DNA of 37,951 nt, taken from Pirellulales bacterium. Its GTDB lineage: Bacteria; Planctomycetota; Planctomycetia; Pirellulales; Lacipirellulaceae. Of the stretch, positions 1-9,221 are shown piece by piece; within the stretch, counting starts at the first letter, position 1, and every line of letters starts with the position of its first letter. The notes under the pieces are model-generated. The model saw nothing but the letters and a program-made list of their open reading frames with translations, was not told where the DNA came from and ran no database searches. Both the position numbers and the translations under genes were made by a program. The DNA is taken from the NCBI GenBank assembly GCA_022448345.1, contig JAKVCB010000024.1, forward strand, positions 1 to 37,951, read 5' to 3'.

Positions 1-3000
1 CTGCTGCCGGCTTACCGGCAGTTTCATTGCGACCTTTTGGGGCACCAAAAAGACAGCCAGTTGTGGCGACCATTTTTTCTAGGCCGTGCCTTCGAGGCGA
101 TTTTGGTCCAGGGAGGGCCATGGGATGAGACAAACCGCATTGTTGATGGCGCTATTCAGAAATTAAACGACCCCCTTGGATATCGTCCCGTAGCTGTGCT
201 CGAATCGGAATCGGCAATGGAGCCTTACAAGCACGAGTGGGTCCGGCCAATACCACTCTACATTGAGCAGGTTGGCTTTGCCCATGGTCCTTACGAGGAG
301 CTGATCAGCACGACTATTGAAATTTTGCACAAAACAGATGCAGACCTGCTCCGCGAAGCGTGGTTTGACCCCAAACTCTTGTCAGAAGTGGCCCTTGATC
401 CGCGGGCCTACGACTTTGACCATCCCGTGGGAAAACGACCTAACTACCAGTTTGGTCACTGGGATCCCCACACGATTGACAACCGGGGAAATTACCGGAG
501 GTTTATTCTGCAACAAGTTGCGCTCGACGCATTACTCATTCGCGTCGAGCAATTGGGGGCTTCAAACCAAGAGAGGAGCGTGGAAGCTGAGGAGTCGAGT
601 GACGTTGGCAGAGCAGACAAACCAGCCTCCCAGGCGCCAACCAAGTACAGTCGGAACGAGCTGATGTTTGAGGCCGCAACAGTTTTGGCCGGCACGATGT
701 TGATGGCTTCTGGAACGAGTGGCAATGGCCCTGGTTGCCATGGATCGGACATTTCTTTGGCGACCTTGTTACCTCACATTGCCGAATACCGGGATCGTTT
801 CTACAAGCAATTGTTGGAACAAATGGACAGTGTGCATGCTGAGCGGCTTCGTGCAGAGGCTGAACTTACTCGGCAGCCGTTTGGCAGAGTTCGACAGCAT
901 TTAAATCAAGAGCTGGCACGGCAGCGGGCCAAACAATTGCAGCACGTACACTTGGCGCAAATCTTTGCCCGTATGGGGTATCCCGAAGCAGCACTCCGTC
1001 AGGCCAGTACAGTCCAGGTAGCATCGGCCCGCCTGGTGTCGCAAATCTACTGTAAGCTGACGGCAGGACACCACGCGATCGAAGCTGGCGAGATGGCCCG
1101 TGTTGCCGAATACTTGGCAGAAATCGAAGATCTGATCGAACGGGGGATCCATTGTGGAGCACTGGTGGACCCCTGGAATATTATCGGTTTTGGTGGCAAT
1201 TTCAGCCTGTTTCCCGCATTGGAAAATTCCATTCACGATTTTCGGGTCGACGACCTGATTGATTTGGTTGAACAAACGCTCGATCTTTACTCGCGTGCCT
1301 GGACTGAGGCTGCCGCACGTGACGACATCCGCCAGGAAGAACTCTTTTCCGACACCATGGATTGTCTGGCTGGCTGGTGGGATCAGTTTGCCACGACTTC
1401 GGTCAGTGGCGTGAAACATCTGGTCGGCAAAGAAGTGAGGATTTCGACAGACCTCGTGGCGGGTGCCTTGAGTGCCTGGCATAAAGCTGGGGCAGCAGCC
1501 GGCGACATTGCGTTCTGGCGACAATTCATCGACGTGTTCGACTCGCCAAAGGCTTTTCAACTAGTCGTCGAAGCACTGCTGGATCAAGGTGATCTGGTTG
1601 CTTCGATGGCACTAATGATGCAGTGGGTCAGCCAAATTGAACAAACTCCACTGGAAGATGGAGACGCCTCTTTCCATCCGCTCGCCCTCAGGTGGTTACG
1701 GATGGCTGAGGCTCGACAGCACGAGTCGGGCGAAAACCAATGGCCACTCGTCGAAAAGTTTTTCATCCACCTGGAAGCAAGTTCAGAGATGTATTGGCAT
1801 GTCCCGGATTTTGTGATGGGTACCGCGTACCCAGAGTCGGAATTGGATGACCCCGCGGAATCCGATTCCGGCGAGGAGCACGATCGAGATGGGGCGGAAG
1901 ATTATGACACCGACTTCCACAGCGAAACGATCGATGAAGAGGATGAATTGGATAATCTTTTCAGCGCTGCCTACGTGGACGTTGTTTATCGCGATAGTAC
2001 AGATGACGGGTTCGAAAGCGAGATGCTGGAAGATGGGTATGGACAGTCGGATCTGGAACAGGAAGAAGAAGCGCGACGGCTGGAACAAAGGTTGGCCTTT
2101 CTAACCACCGTTGCCCGACTCTGGAAACATACCGCGATTGCCTGGAATGCGGATGATGACGACAGTGCGCAGTGTCGCGATTCGCTCGAGCAATGGCACC
2201 AGGATGCGACCACTCGCTATTCTCAGCTGGTACAACTCCTGGAGGTTGTCCATGGTCAGCAAATTGCGCTCCCCAGTGGTTCCCATGAGTCGATGGTTGA
2301 ATTCGACCACCGCCGAATGATTAAAGAATCAAATTTAGAGCACATCATCACAACCTGCGTCGAAATGTCTGACGCCGGTCGCTTGCTGCGAGCTGCCAGT
2401 GGGGGACCCGGCACCGCCGATGCAAGCGGGTCTCCCACACCTATTCGACGTACCGTTGAGTTGCTCCGCGCTGCCTTGTCGGGAGATGTGGAATCGATTC
2501 GCCGCCATTGGGGATCTTTCAAGCAATCGCTGCTGGAACAGGAACTGCTCTACATGCCCCTTTCAAAGGGGGGCAGTCCCCACCGGATTGTCAAAGCCCG
2601 GGCCCTGGGTCAACTTATTTACGACTTGTTGGACTGGTTGCCACGCCTGGGACTTGTCCGCGAAACGTGTGAGTTGTTGTCTGTGACGCAAGCCATGGAA
2701 ACTCAACATCAAGTTGGTCATGGGGCCGTGACCGATTACGACCGGCTCTTTACCCGCGGTTACCAGGCCATTGTCCAATGTCTGGTAACATCGGCCGATC
2801 ACTGGGATAAGACCGGTCCTGAGGCACAGTTGTTTACTAAGGGTAACCATACTGGGGAGCCAAATATCGAATCAGGACATGTGCGATCCTCAGATTCTAT
2901 GCTTGTCGAAGCGCTGCAAGACCTTACCGAGTTGCAGTTGCGTCGCTGGCTGGAACATAGTCGTACATTGCGGTTGAATGTCGTTGAAAAACTTACCGAA

Positions 3001-3864
3001 TCCTCAGATTGGGAAGCCTTTGTCAATTTTGTGAAGCGGTATGGAGCGGATCTCTTTACCCAGAAATTCCTCAATCTGGGAAATCTGCGGGCTATTTTAC
3101 ATCAGCGCGCAGCTGTTTGGTTATCGAACCTTGAGGAAGAGTTTGATGGTGAGCAACTTCTCTTACTCGAAGAGTTGGGAGATAATATTTCTCGATCGGA
3201 AGCCGCCAAATGGCTTACTCTGGCAGTGGAATCGGTAGTAGAGAATTTCCGCGAATATCGTGATTACAATATCACAACGACTCAGTCTGATCATGGAGAG
3301 CTAATCTACACGTTTGTCGACTTCATGAGACTTAAAGCTGGTTACAACCGGGTTGCCTGGAATCTTAAACCAGTGGTAATGGCCCACGAAATCCTCGTCC
3401 GCAAGAACCGCCTGGCTGCAGCTGAGCTTTGGCAGCGCGCCTTTGCGGATCGGACGGCCGACGTGGCTGAGGTGCACCTCCACAAGCTGGGGGAAATTTC
3501 TGCTAACTATGGAATGCGACTACCAACTGTTGCCGCGCGGTTGGCTGAGCGTTTTACAAGACCACTTGCCATCGATCGCGTTCGGGCATTGGTGGCTCCA
3601 GCTATGGCGGCCGCGGATGAGCAGGGAGAGATCTTTGCCACACTGGAACAGGAAATCGAAATGCTTGCCGACGAACCTGCTGGTGCAGGTATCGATGTGC
3701 CCGATTGGTTGACGGCTCTAGAGGATGAGGTAACTTCGATCCGTGTGACCAAGCGACACCGAGAATCTACGGGTGACCTGTTGCGCCGTGTTGGACAAAC
3801 TCCCGTGCCCTGGGAAGATCTACAAGAGCAGCTCCGCCAGGATGACGAGCCCCGCACGGATTGA
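1..3864 (+). CDS. Large unrecognised planctomycete-type protein, 5'-partial
   Basis: The frame is open from base 1 to the TGA at 3862-3864, giving 1287 visible residues. A TTG lies at base 37, but no stop precedes it in the window, so the true start is probably outside. I recognise no catalytic motif, signal peptide or membrane segment. Most of the protein looks alpha-helical and Leu/Ala/Glu-rich, as in repeat scaffold proteins. Two very acidic stretches (about bases 1845-1965 and 2050-2100, rich in Asp and Glu) interrupt it, like a flexible linker between two helical halves. The N-terminal part contains an aromatic, Pro/Asp-rich patch (about bases 400-480). It converges on the AAA ATPase gene across a 328-base gap. 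The function is unknown; a TPR-like scaffold is only a guess. Confidence 0.8.
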   Translation: MLPAYRQFHCDLLGHQKDSQLWRPFFLGRAFEAILVQGGPWDETNRIVDGAIQKLNDPLGYRPVAVLESESAMEPYKHEWVRPIPLYIEQVGFAHGPYEELISTTIEILHKTDADLLREAWFDPKLLSEVALDPRAYDFDHPVGKRPNYQFGHWDPHTIDNRGNYRRFILQQVALDALLIRVEQLGASNQERSVEAEESSDVGRADKPASQAPTKYSRNELMFEAATVLAGTMLMASGTSGNGPGCHGSDISLATLLPHIAEYRDRFYKQLLEQMDSVHAERLRAEAELTRQPFGRVRQHLNQELARQRAKQLQHVHLAQIFARMGYPEAALRQASTVQVASARLVSQIYCKLTAGHHAIEAGEMARVAEYLAEIEDLIERGIHCGALVDPWNIIGFGGNFSLFPALENSIHDFRVDDLIDLVEQTLDLYSRAWTEAAARDDIRQEELFSDTMDCLAGWWDQFATTSVSGVKHLVGKEVRISTDLVAGALSAWHKAGAAAGDIAFWRQFIDVFDSPKAFQLVVEALLDQGDLVASMALMMQWVSQIEQTPLEDGDASFHPLALRWLRMAEARQHESGENQWPLVEKFFIHLEASSEMYWHVPDFVMGTAYPESELDDPAESDSGEEHDRDGAEDYDTDFHSETIDEEDELDNLFSAAYVDVVYRDSTDDGFESEMLEDGYGQSDLEQEEEARRLEQRLAFLTTVARLWKHTAIAWNADDDDSAQCRDSLEQWHQDATTRYSQLVQLLEVVHGQQIALPSGSHESMVEFDHRRMIKESNLEHIITTCVEMSDAGRLLRAASGGPGTADASGSPTPIRRTVELLRAALSGDVESIRRHWGSFKQSLLEQELLYMPLSKGGSPHRIVKARALGQLIYDLLDWLPRLGLVRETCELLSVTQAMETQHQVGHGAVTDYDRLFTRGYQAIVQCLVTSADHWDKTGPEAQLFTKGNHTGEPNIESGHVRSSDSMLVEALQDLTELQLRRWLEHSRTLRLNVVEKLTESSDWEAFVNFVKRYGADLFTQKFLNLGNLRAILHQRAAVWLSNLEEEFDGEQLLLLEELGDNISRSEAAKWLTLAVESVVENFREYRDYNITTTQSDHGELIYTFVDFMRLKAGYNRVAWNLKPVVMAHEILVRKNRLAAAELWQRAFADRTADVAEVHLHKLGEISANYGMRLPTVAARLAERFTRPLAIDRVRALVAPAMAAADEQGEIFATLEQEIEMLADEPAGAGIDVPDWLTALEDEVTSIRVTKRHRESTGDLLRRVGQTPVPWEDLQEQLRQDDEPRTD

Positions 3865-4192
3865 CTTGTTTTTCGGCTTACTGGGCGATGCGTTCCAACC
3901 GAGACGGGTTTGCAAACTTTTGGAGGTCGGGTCCATATTGGCAGGTGTACAGTAACCTGAGCAGCTAGCCAGCCGTTTTCCCAGGTTGTTGTTTGTAGAA
4001 TCCCTGCGGAGAGCAAATGCCAGAAACAACTCAATCGAGCGCTGGTGAGTACCACCGGCCTTTAAGGCGACCCGTAGGCCATTATTGGAAGTAGCCTGCA
4101 GGATATTAAGAAAATAGATACGCTCTCGCTGGAATCGGAGGACGACCTTGATTCGGTGAGGTCGTCATGGCGGGCCGCGACAAGCTCTAAGC
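3865..4192. other. Convergent intergenic gap with one hairpin
   Basis: These 328 bases lie between the convergent ends of the large orphan gene and the AAA ATPase gene. I see no credible reading frame. The only structure noted is the inverted repeat at 4141-4166, listed separately. Confidence 0.6.
4141..4166. terminator. Possible bidirectional terminator hairpin
   Basis: A perfect 8-base inverted repeat (GACGACCT and AGGTCGTC) surrounds a 10-base loop. It sits between two convergent genes, 26 bases from the end of the minus-strand ATPase gene. No T-run follows on either strand, so a terminator role is inferred from position only. Confidence 0.35.
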
Positions 4193-5005
4193 CTATACCG
4201 CCACCGTCGTCATCTGCATAACCTCGCGATGGGCTCGCTGGACCGTTTCTGCATCAATTATCTCGAGTTCTGCAGCGGCGCTGGCTAGCATGGAAAAATC
4301 GGCCAAACGAACAATGTGTCGCGGGAGACCCTTGGACAGATTGTGCAGCACCGACAAGGCGGCTTCCTCGAAAACAGGAGTTCTCCGGCCAGCTTCAACG
4401 AGTGCAATCTGGACAAAACCAACCGTCTCTGACTCATCCCATCGCTCCAGATTGATCCGCAGATCAATTTGCTCAAAGAGCGATTCACTCCATAATCGGG
4501 CTTCGGCCGGTGATGTTGCGAGAACCGTGGTCCAGCGGGCGTCGAGCTGAGGATCAATCTGGGAAAGTCGCAGAAGTTCCATCATGACCTCAGGTGTGGC
4601 AGCGCCGGCATTGTCTACCAAGAGGACCATATCGAGTTGCTGAAGGCGATTTTCGTGGACCCGGTCGGCGATGCGACTCCACAGTTGAAAAAGATCATCT
4701 TCCGCAACACTTGAAATGCCAAGTTGGCTTGCCAGTTGCCAATAAAGTTTGGCAGGACTTGCACCAGTTGGGTCCAAAAGTACCACCACCTTGCCGGCAC
4801 GCCTTAGTGAACGTGCTGCGACCTGCAAAGTCAGCGACTTTCCGATACCGCTTTCGCCCAGGAGTAAACCCAGTCGGCGCTTGTGAGACGATAGGAAGTC
4901 GATTCGGGCGAGAGCTTCGTCGTGGGAGGCACCGCGATAAAAAATGGCCTGATTGGAACCGACTTCAAACGGAGATCGGTCAACACCCCAGTAATGGAGA
5001 TACAT
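4193..5005 (-). CDS. ExeA/GspA-like AAA ATPase with atypical Walker B
   Basis: 270 residues. It opens with MYLHYWGVDRSPF, the usual N-terminus of ExeA-type ATPases, which is why the ATG at 5005 is preferred to a start 50 codons upstream; an AGGA-type ribosome site precedes this ATG. The Walker A motif GESGIGKS is at residues 50-57. The Walker B strand is at about 127-131 and ends VLLVDNAG, so the usual catalytic Glu after Asp131 is Asn132. A sensor-1-like segment (TTVLATSP) follows, then a helical lid domain. ExeA relatives energise secretin assembly or act as transposition helpers, but no secretion or transposase gene is nearby. There is no peptidoglycan-binding domain or membrane segment, so it is probably a soluble single-domain ATPase. 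It is divergent from rsmE with a 173-base gap. Confidence 0.8.
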   Translation of the reverse strand: MYLHYWGVDRSPFEVGSNQAIFYRGASHDEALARIDFLSSHKRRLGLLLGESGIGKSLTLQVAARSLRRAGKVVVLLDPTGASPAKLYWQLASQLGISSVAEDDLFQLWSRIADRVHENRLQQLDMVLLVDNAGAATPEVMMELLRLSQIDPQLDARWTTVLATSPAEARLWSESLFEQIDLRINLERWDESETVGFVQIALVEAGRRTPVFEEAALSVLHNLSKGLPRHIVRLADFSMLASAAAELEIIDAETVQRAHREVMQMTTVAV

Positions 5006-5178
5006 TGGCTTGGTTCCTGCTAGCACCGCAAACTGAAAACTGAGATTTGTCCCGGAAGAGAACTCCTGCAATAGGGTCTTGATCGGTAGAATGAGTGGTA
5101 TGCCTTGAAGAAAGAAACAGTGCGTTTGGAGTTGTAAATTCAAGCCGGCCGCCACCGACTAGTCGTGCAGTGTCCTTC

Positions 5179-5904
5179 ATGTCAGAACGATTTTATTCGG
5201 CTGAACCGATTACCAGTGATCAGGTGGTGCTTGCTGACAGTGAGGCGCATCATTTACTTCACGTGATGCGCGTTTCGTCAGGTGATCAGGTCACACTATT
5301 TGATGGCAGTGGAGCGGAGTTCGTAGCTGAAGTTGTCGCTTCCAGGAGATCGCAGGTCGAGTTTGCGATCCTTTCCCGTGCCGAGATCGACCGCGAACTC
5401 GCTTTTCCTTTGATCGTTGGGGTGGCCTTGCCAAAGGGCGATCGACAGAAGTGGCTGGTGGAAAAGCTGACCGAACTGGGTATTTCAAAACTGGTACCAC
5501 TCATCACCGAGCGGAGTGTCGCTGAACCAGGGCCGGCTGCCCGAGCACGACTGGAACAAGCGGTCATCAAGGCTAGCAAACAATGTGGTCGTAATCTCCT
5601 AATGGACATCGCCGTGGCAAAGCGATGGGAAGAATTTGTCTGCGATTCACCTGATGAGACAGGCTCTGACACGCAGTGCATCATCGCACATCCCGGCGGC
5701 GATCCAATGGTCGATTTCCCAGCCCGCCTACACGGAGTCAGGGTCTTGGCTGTCGGACCAGAAGGCGGCTTTACAGAGCATGAAATCGAACTGGCAGTGA
5801 AAAAGGGATGGCAAGTCGTCAGCCTGGGGCGCCGAATTTTGCGTATCGAAACGGCGGCGGTTGCGTTGGCGTGTGCGGTGGCCCAACCATTAACGGAGTG
5901 CTGA
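5179..5904 (+). CDS. rsmE: 16S rRNA (uracil-1498-N3)-methyltransferase RsmE
   Basis: 241 residues, the normal length. RsmE is a SPOUT-fold enzyme that uses S-adenosylmethionine to methylate N3 of U1498 in 16S rRNA in the assembled 30S subunit. Visible marks are an N-terminal PUA-like domain (about 1-70, with HHLLHVMR at 24-31), the segment KGDRQKWLVEKLTELG (86-101), the SAM-binding loop GPEGGF (193-198) and the C-terminal knot LGRRILRIETAA (216-227). The ATG at 5179 gives the canonical MSERFY start; the frame is open further upstream but that part resembles nothing in the family. It is a single gene with the next gene 371 bases away, and nothing looks odd in it. Confidence 0.93.
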   Translation: MSERFYSAEPITSDQVVLADSEAHHLLHVMRVSSGDQVTLFDGSGAEFVAEVVASRRSQVEFAILSRAEIDRELAFPLIVGVALPKGDRQKWLVEKLTELGISKLVPLITERSVAEPGPAARARLEQAVIKASKQCGRNLLMDIAVAKRWEEFVCDSPDETGSDTQCIIAHPGGDPMVDFPARLHGVRVLAVGPEGGFTEHEIELAVKKGWQVVSLGRRILRIETAAVALACAVAQPLTEC

Positions 5905-6275
5905 CTCTCAGCAGAAGCTGGCGGTAGATCCTGGCGGGAGGGTTTCCCGAGGGGAGGCGATGGGTTGTGGGGTCCAGTCGCCTCGAAATCGATTTGTTGC
6001 TTGCAGAGCTTTAGATCGGGGATTTCTGAGGCGATTTGGGCAAAGTGGTTCAAATGTGGCGGCAAGTACAAGAAAAAAGATGGCAACCAGACGGTTGAAA
6101 ATGTTGCGGTGAGTGGTTTCCGCCGATTTTCCATTTTGCCAGGGAGATCGGGGTTCTCCCGACGAATTTAAACGACAATTCTCAAAGAGAACGATTCTTG
6201 ATGGAAGGTGTCTTTTTAGTGAGCAGCTCTTGAGGGCCCGTTGTCTCTGGGCGGTTACCAATTTACACTGAATTA
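5905..6275. other. Intergenic region between rsmE and sufU, with small inverted repeats
   Basis: There is no credible gene in these 371 bases. Four small inverted repeats are visible: CGGGA/TCCCG at 5935-5949, GAGGCGA/TCGCCTC at 5954-5984, GGGAGA/TCTCCC at 6142-6160 and TTCTC-AAA-GAGAA at 6179-6191. The first two may end rsmE transcription. The last is a short palindrome about 50 bases upstream of the predicted sufU promoter and could be an operator, though nothing proves it. Confidence 0.5.
6241..6269 (+). promoter_or_regulatory. Putative sigma70-type promoter of sufU
   Basis: TTGTCT (6241-6246) and TACACT (6264-6269) are separated by 17 bases; each matches four or more positions of the sigma70 consensus. 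The expected transcription start falls at about 6275-6277, on the sufU ATG at 6276. That fits the missing ribosome-binding site and suggests a leaderless message. This is sequence inference only. Confidence 0.4.
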
Positions 6276-6662
6276 ATGGAAACCAACGAAGAAGAAATCT
6301 ACCAGGAGCACATCCTGGACCACTATGAAGATCCTTTCCATAACGGCCATTTGCCGGACGCTACACATATGCATGAGGAGAATAACCCTCTCTGCGGTGA
6401 TGTGGTTCGGATTGAGTTGAAGCTCGGTGATAATGGCGCCATTGAGGATGGATACTTCAGTGGTAAGGGGTGTGTCATTAGCCAGGCATCTGCGTCGATG
6501 CTACTTGAGGAGATGGTTGGCAAGACGGTTGATGACGTCAAAGAGTTTTCAGCAGAAAAAATGCTTGACTTGTATGGCGCTCGTCTCACTCCCAATCGGC
6601 AAAAGTGTTGTCTTTTGTCGTGGAAGGTTTTGCAATCGACGGTCCACGCGCCCCATCAGTAG
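6276..6662 (+). CDS. sufU: SufU-type Fe-S cluster assembly / sulfur acceptor protein
   Basis: 128 residues. SufU proteins accept persulfide sulfur from SufS, through a zinc-bound site, and feed Fe-S cluster assembly. The family's three conserved cysteines are present: Cys40 (NPLCGD, with Asp42), Cys66 (GKGCVISQASASML) and the C-terminal pair Cys111-Cys112 (QKCCLLSWK). The sequence GKGCxIS followed by a spacer and the late Cys is typical of SufU rather than IscU. No Shine-Dalgarno sequence precedes the ATG. sufS follows after 53 bases in the same direction, as expected for a SufU-SufS pair. The other suf genes (sufB, sufC, sufD) are not in the window. Confidence 0.9.
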   Translation: METNEEEIYQEHILDHYEDPFHNGHLPDATHMHEENNPLCGDVVRIELKLGDNGAIEDGYFSGKGCVISQASASMLLEEMVGKTVDDVKEFSAEKMLDLYGARLTPNRQKCCLLSWKVLQSTVHAPHQ

Positions 6663-6715
6663 CCTTTCCGTGGACGTTGCTGCGTTGCTCTATACCCCAT
6701 ATTCCATTATCTACC

Positions 6716-8002
6716 ATGAGTCTTTCAACGGCTGACGACCTTTTGGTTCTCCCTGAATCGTGGCGGGCCGATTTTCCGATCCTGGCCGGACGGGCCAGCA
6801 GTGGCCAACCGCTTATCTATCTCGACAACGCCGCGAGTACCCAGCGACCAGTTCCAGTGATCAATGCCTTGCGGCATCTCGATGAAAACGACTACGCCAA
6901 TGTTCATCGCGGGATTCATACGCTCAGTGAACGGAGTACGGAGCAGTATGAGTTGGCACGGGAAAAAGTTCGATGTTTTATCAATGCTCAGCATGTACAC
7001 GAAATTATTTTTACTTCCGGAACTACGGCGAGTATCAACACAGTCGCTCGCAGTTGGGGTGATGCCAACGTGCGTGATGGAGACGAAATTCTCGTCACCA
7101 CGATGGAACATCATTCGAACCTTGTACCATGGCAGCAGTTGGTGGCGCGAACTGGCGCCACACTTCGACACATTCCGATCACCGACGACGGTGTTCTGAA
7201 TTTGGAAGCACTCGATGAATTGTTAACCGACCGCACAAAGTTGCTCGCGGTCGCGTCGGTCTCGAACGTGTTGGGAACAATCAATCCAATTCCCGAGCTT
7301 ATCTCGCGAGCAAGAACTGTTGGGGCGAAAGTACTTGTCGATGCGGCACAGAGTGTACCCCATATGCCAACCGACGTGTTGGCCTGGGACGCCGATTTTG
7401 TCGCTTTCAGTGGTCACAAAATGGTCGGTCCATCTGGCATCGGTGTGTTGTATGGTAAGGAGGGCTTACTCGATGCGATGCCACCTTTCTTGGGAGGTGG
7501 GAGCATGATCAATCATGTCTATGTCGACCGTTTCACAACGGCTGAGTTGCCGGAAAAATTTGAGGCGGGAACACCGCCGATTGGACCTGCGATTGGTCTT
7601 GGGGCAGCGGTCGATTACCTCCAAGGGGTGGGCCTCGAGAAGATTCATGCTCACGAAAAGTCACTTATTCGCTACGCGTGCACTCAGTTGCGTGAGATTG
7701 AGGGGCTTTCGATGCTAGGACCGTCGCCCGAGGAGCGGGCTGGTTTAGTAAGTTTTACCTTGAATCAACCTCATGCCCATGATATCGCACAACTTTTGGA
7801 CCGGGATGGCATTGCGGTTCGGGCGGGTCATCATTGTGCTCAGCCGCTCCATGACTGGTTAGACATAACCGCTACTACCCGAGCGAGCTTTTACCTCTAC
7901 AACACGCCCAAGGAAGTCGATGCCCTGGTCGAATCGCTCGGCCGGGTTCAATCCCGATTTCGGCCGAGCGGGCGAAAACGGCGCCCCAGGAGACGTTCGT
8001 AA
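6716..8002 (+). CDS. sufS: Cysteine desulfurase SufS
   Basis: 428 residues. This PLP enzyme converts cysteine to alanine and passes the sulfur as a persulfide, here probably to the SufU encoded just upstream. The PLP lysine is Lys235 (SGHKMVGPSG), the persulfide cysteine is Cys374 (RAGHHCAQPL), and the cofactor-binding segments TSGTTASIN (100-108) and EHHSNLVPW (131-139) are intact. The ATG at 6716 gives the usual N-terminus; the frame is open 111 bases further upstream, overlapping sufU, but that part is unlike the family. The last dozen residues form a strongly basic tail (GRKRRPRRRS), slightly beyond the normal family end. Confidence 0.95.
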   Translation: MSLSTADDLLVLPESWRADFPILAGRASSGQPLIYLDNAASTQRPVPVINALRHLDENDYANVHRGIHTLSERSTEQYELAREKVRCFINAQHVHEIIFTSGTTASINTVARSWGDANVRDGDEILVTTMEHHSNLVPWQQLVARTGATLRHIPITDDGVLNLEALDELLTDRTKLLAVASVSNVLGTINPIPELISRARTVGAKVLVDAAQSVPHMPTDVLAWDADFVAFSGHKMVGPSGIGVLYGKEGLLDAMPPFLGGGSMINHVYVDRFTTAELPEKFEAGTPPIGPAIGLGAAVDYLQGVGLEKIHAHEKSLIRYACTQLREIEGLSMLGPSPEERAGLVSFTLNQPHAHDIAQLLDRDGIAVRAGHHCAQPLHDWLDITATTRASFYLYNTPKEVDALVESLGRVQSRFRPSGRKRRPRRRS

Positions 8003-8127
8003 GAGGGTTTGGCCTAGGGGGGAGTAATACCCTATTAGAGCAACTCTGTATGGTGGCGGGTGGCAATTCCATCTTGCCTCCCGCGTCAAAATCAACTAAA
8101 TGAGCGTCGCTAGAGGCGGTACAGACG

Positions 8128-8156
8128 TTGTAGCCGGTAAGTTTCAGGGCTATAAT
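8128..8156 (+). promoter_or_regulatory. Putative promoter of the fatty-acid cassette
   Basis: TTGTAG (8128-8133), a 17-base spacer, then a perfect TATAAT (8151-8156). It would give an untranslated leader of about 78 bases before the dehydratase gene at 8241 and makes the four downstream genes a separate transcription unit from sufUS. Confidence 0.55.
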
Positions 8157-8240
8157 CTGTAATTCGCTATATCCCCTAAATTACCATGGCGATAGTGGAC
8201 TCTAGGGTTGGAGCAAATCCTCGGTAAGTGGTCGTAAAGA

Positions 8241-8735
8241 ATGCGTTTCTGGTTGCTTGACTCAATTCGGTCATATGAGCCAGGAGTGCGGCTAACGGCC
8301 GTCAAGAATGTTGCCCTGACCGAAGAGTACCTTGCGGATCATTTTCCTGAGTTCCCGGTATTGCCGGGGGTATTCATGCTGGAGGGTGCAACCCAATCAG
8401 CTGCTTGGCTATTACGGCTAAGTGAGGATTATGCTCACAGTATTATTCTGTTGAAGGAAGCTAAGAACGTTAAATACGCTAGTTTTGTGACTCCCGGTCA
8501 TACACTGACTATCGACGTGTCGATCATCAAGCGGGATGATCGCTTCGCGACGTTAAAGGTGGCTGGCCGTGTCGGCGATCGCCTCACATTGAGTGGGCGA
8601 CTTGTTTTGGAGCGTTACAACCTGGCGGACCACGACCCTACCCAGGGTGAGATCGACCAGCAAATTAAAGCACGGTTCCGACTGGCGCAGAAAGTGCTCG
8701 TGTCATCCGATGCGATGACTATTACGCCAGCTTGA
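8241..8735 (+). CDS. FabZ/FabA-like 3-hydroxyacyl-ACP dehydratase (first of two)
   Basis: 164 residues, single hot-dog fold. It carries the FabZ active-site pattern: His34 in DHFPEFPVLPGV and Glu48 in FMLEGATQSAAW, the dyad that dehydrates 3-hydroxyacyl-ACP. The C-terminal 40 residues (after about 125) go beyond a minimal FabZ and are charged. It is the first gene of a cassette of dehydratase, acyl carrier protein, second dehydratase and ketosynthase, so it probably works on chains held by the neighbouring carrier protein. A housekeeping fabZ role is possible, but the dedicated carrier protein and paired hot-dog gene argue for a specialised chain. Start: ATG at 8241, no strong ribosome site. 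Confidence 0.85.
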   Translation: MRFWLLDSIRSYEPGVRLTAVKNVALTEEYLADHFPEFPVLPGVFMLEGATQSAAWLLRLSEDYAHSIILLKEAKNVKYASFVTPGHTLTIDVSIIKRDDRFATLKVAGRVGDRLTLSGRLVLERYNLADHDPTQGEIDQQIKARFRLAQKVLVSSDAMTITPA

Positions 8736-8761
8736 AACGGTGCGCGGAGGAAAGAACGGCA

Positions 8762-9148
8762 ATGGCGACACGAGAAGAAATATTTTCCAAAGTTCAGGAG
8801 GCCCTGGTCGACGCACTTGGCGTAGAAGACGACGAGGTTCAAGCCGATGCAACCTTGCAGGACGATTTGGGGGCCGAATCGATCGATTTTCTGGACATTG
8901 TGTTCCGGCTCGAAAAGAGTTTCGATATTAAGATCGAACGGGGCGAACTATTTCCGGAGGACATCCTTACGAGTACCGAATACGTAGAGGATGGCAAGCT
9001 GAACGAGGAGGGAATTGTCCAGCTCAAACAGAGGATGCCCTTCGCTGACCTCACCAAATTTGAAGCGGACCCCATGGTACAGAATCTGGGCAAGCATCTG
9101 ACAGTCAACGATATGTGCTCGTTTGTGTCGCACAAAATGGCTGGATAA
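8762..9148 (+). CDS. Acyl carrier protein with C-terminal extension
   Basis: 128 residues, clearly longer than the usual 75-85. The carrier domain occupies about residues 1-85; the phosphopantetheine attachment site is Ser40 in DLGAESIDFLD. The rest (about 85-128) is an extension containing TKFEADPMVQNL and a helical end. The ATG at 8762 is chosen because GGAGG at 8746-8750 sits 11 bases upstream; an in-frame ATG at 8732, overlapping the previous gene, is less likely. It lies 26 bases after the first dehydratase gene and 73 before the second. It likely serves this cassette and not general fatty-acid synthesis, as inferred from context. Confidence 0.9.
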   Translation: MATREEIFSKVQEALVDALGVEDDEVQADATLQDDLGAESIDFLDIVFRLEKSFDIKIERGELFPEDILTSTEYVEDGKLNEEGIVQLKQRMPFADLTKFEADPMVQNLGKHLTVNDMCSFVSHKMAG

Positions 9149-9221
9149 GGACGACCTCAGGCCGGTCGATTTCGGGCAGCGCGTTGCCGGAACCGACCCG
9201 CCAATCCGCTTAAGTTATCCC

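Noticed and set aside
901..1560. 219-residue frame on the minus strand
   Set aside because: It is antisense within the large orphan gene, with no ribosome site or family likeness.
5286..6134. 282-residue frame on the minus strand
   Set aside because: It lies opposite rsmE, which has clear family motifs; its composition is Ser/Arg/Pro-rich as expected for an antisense shadow.
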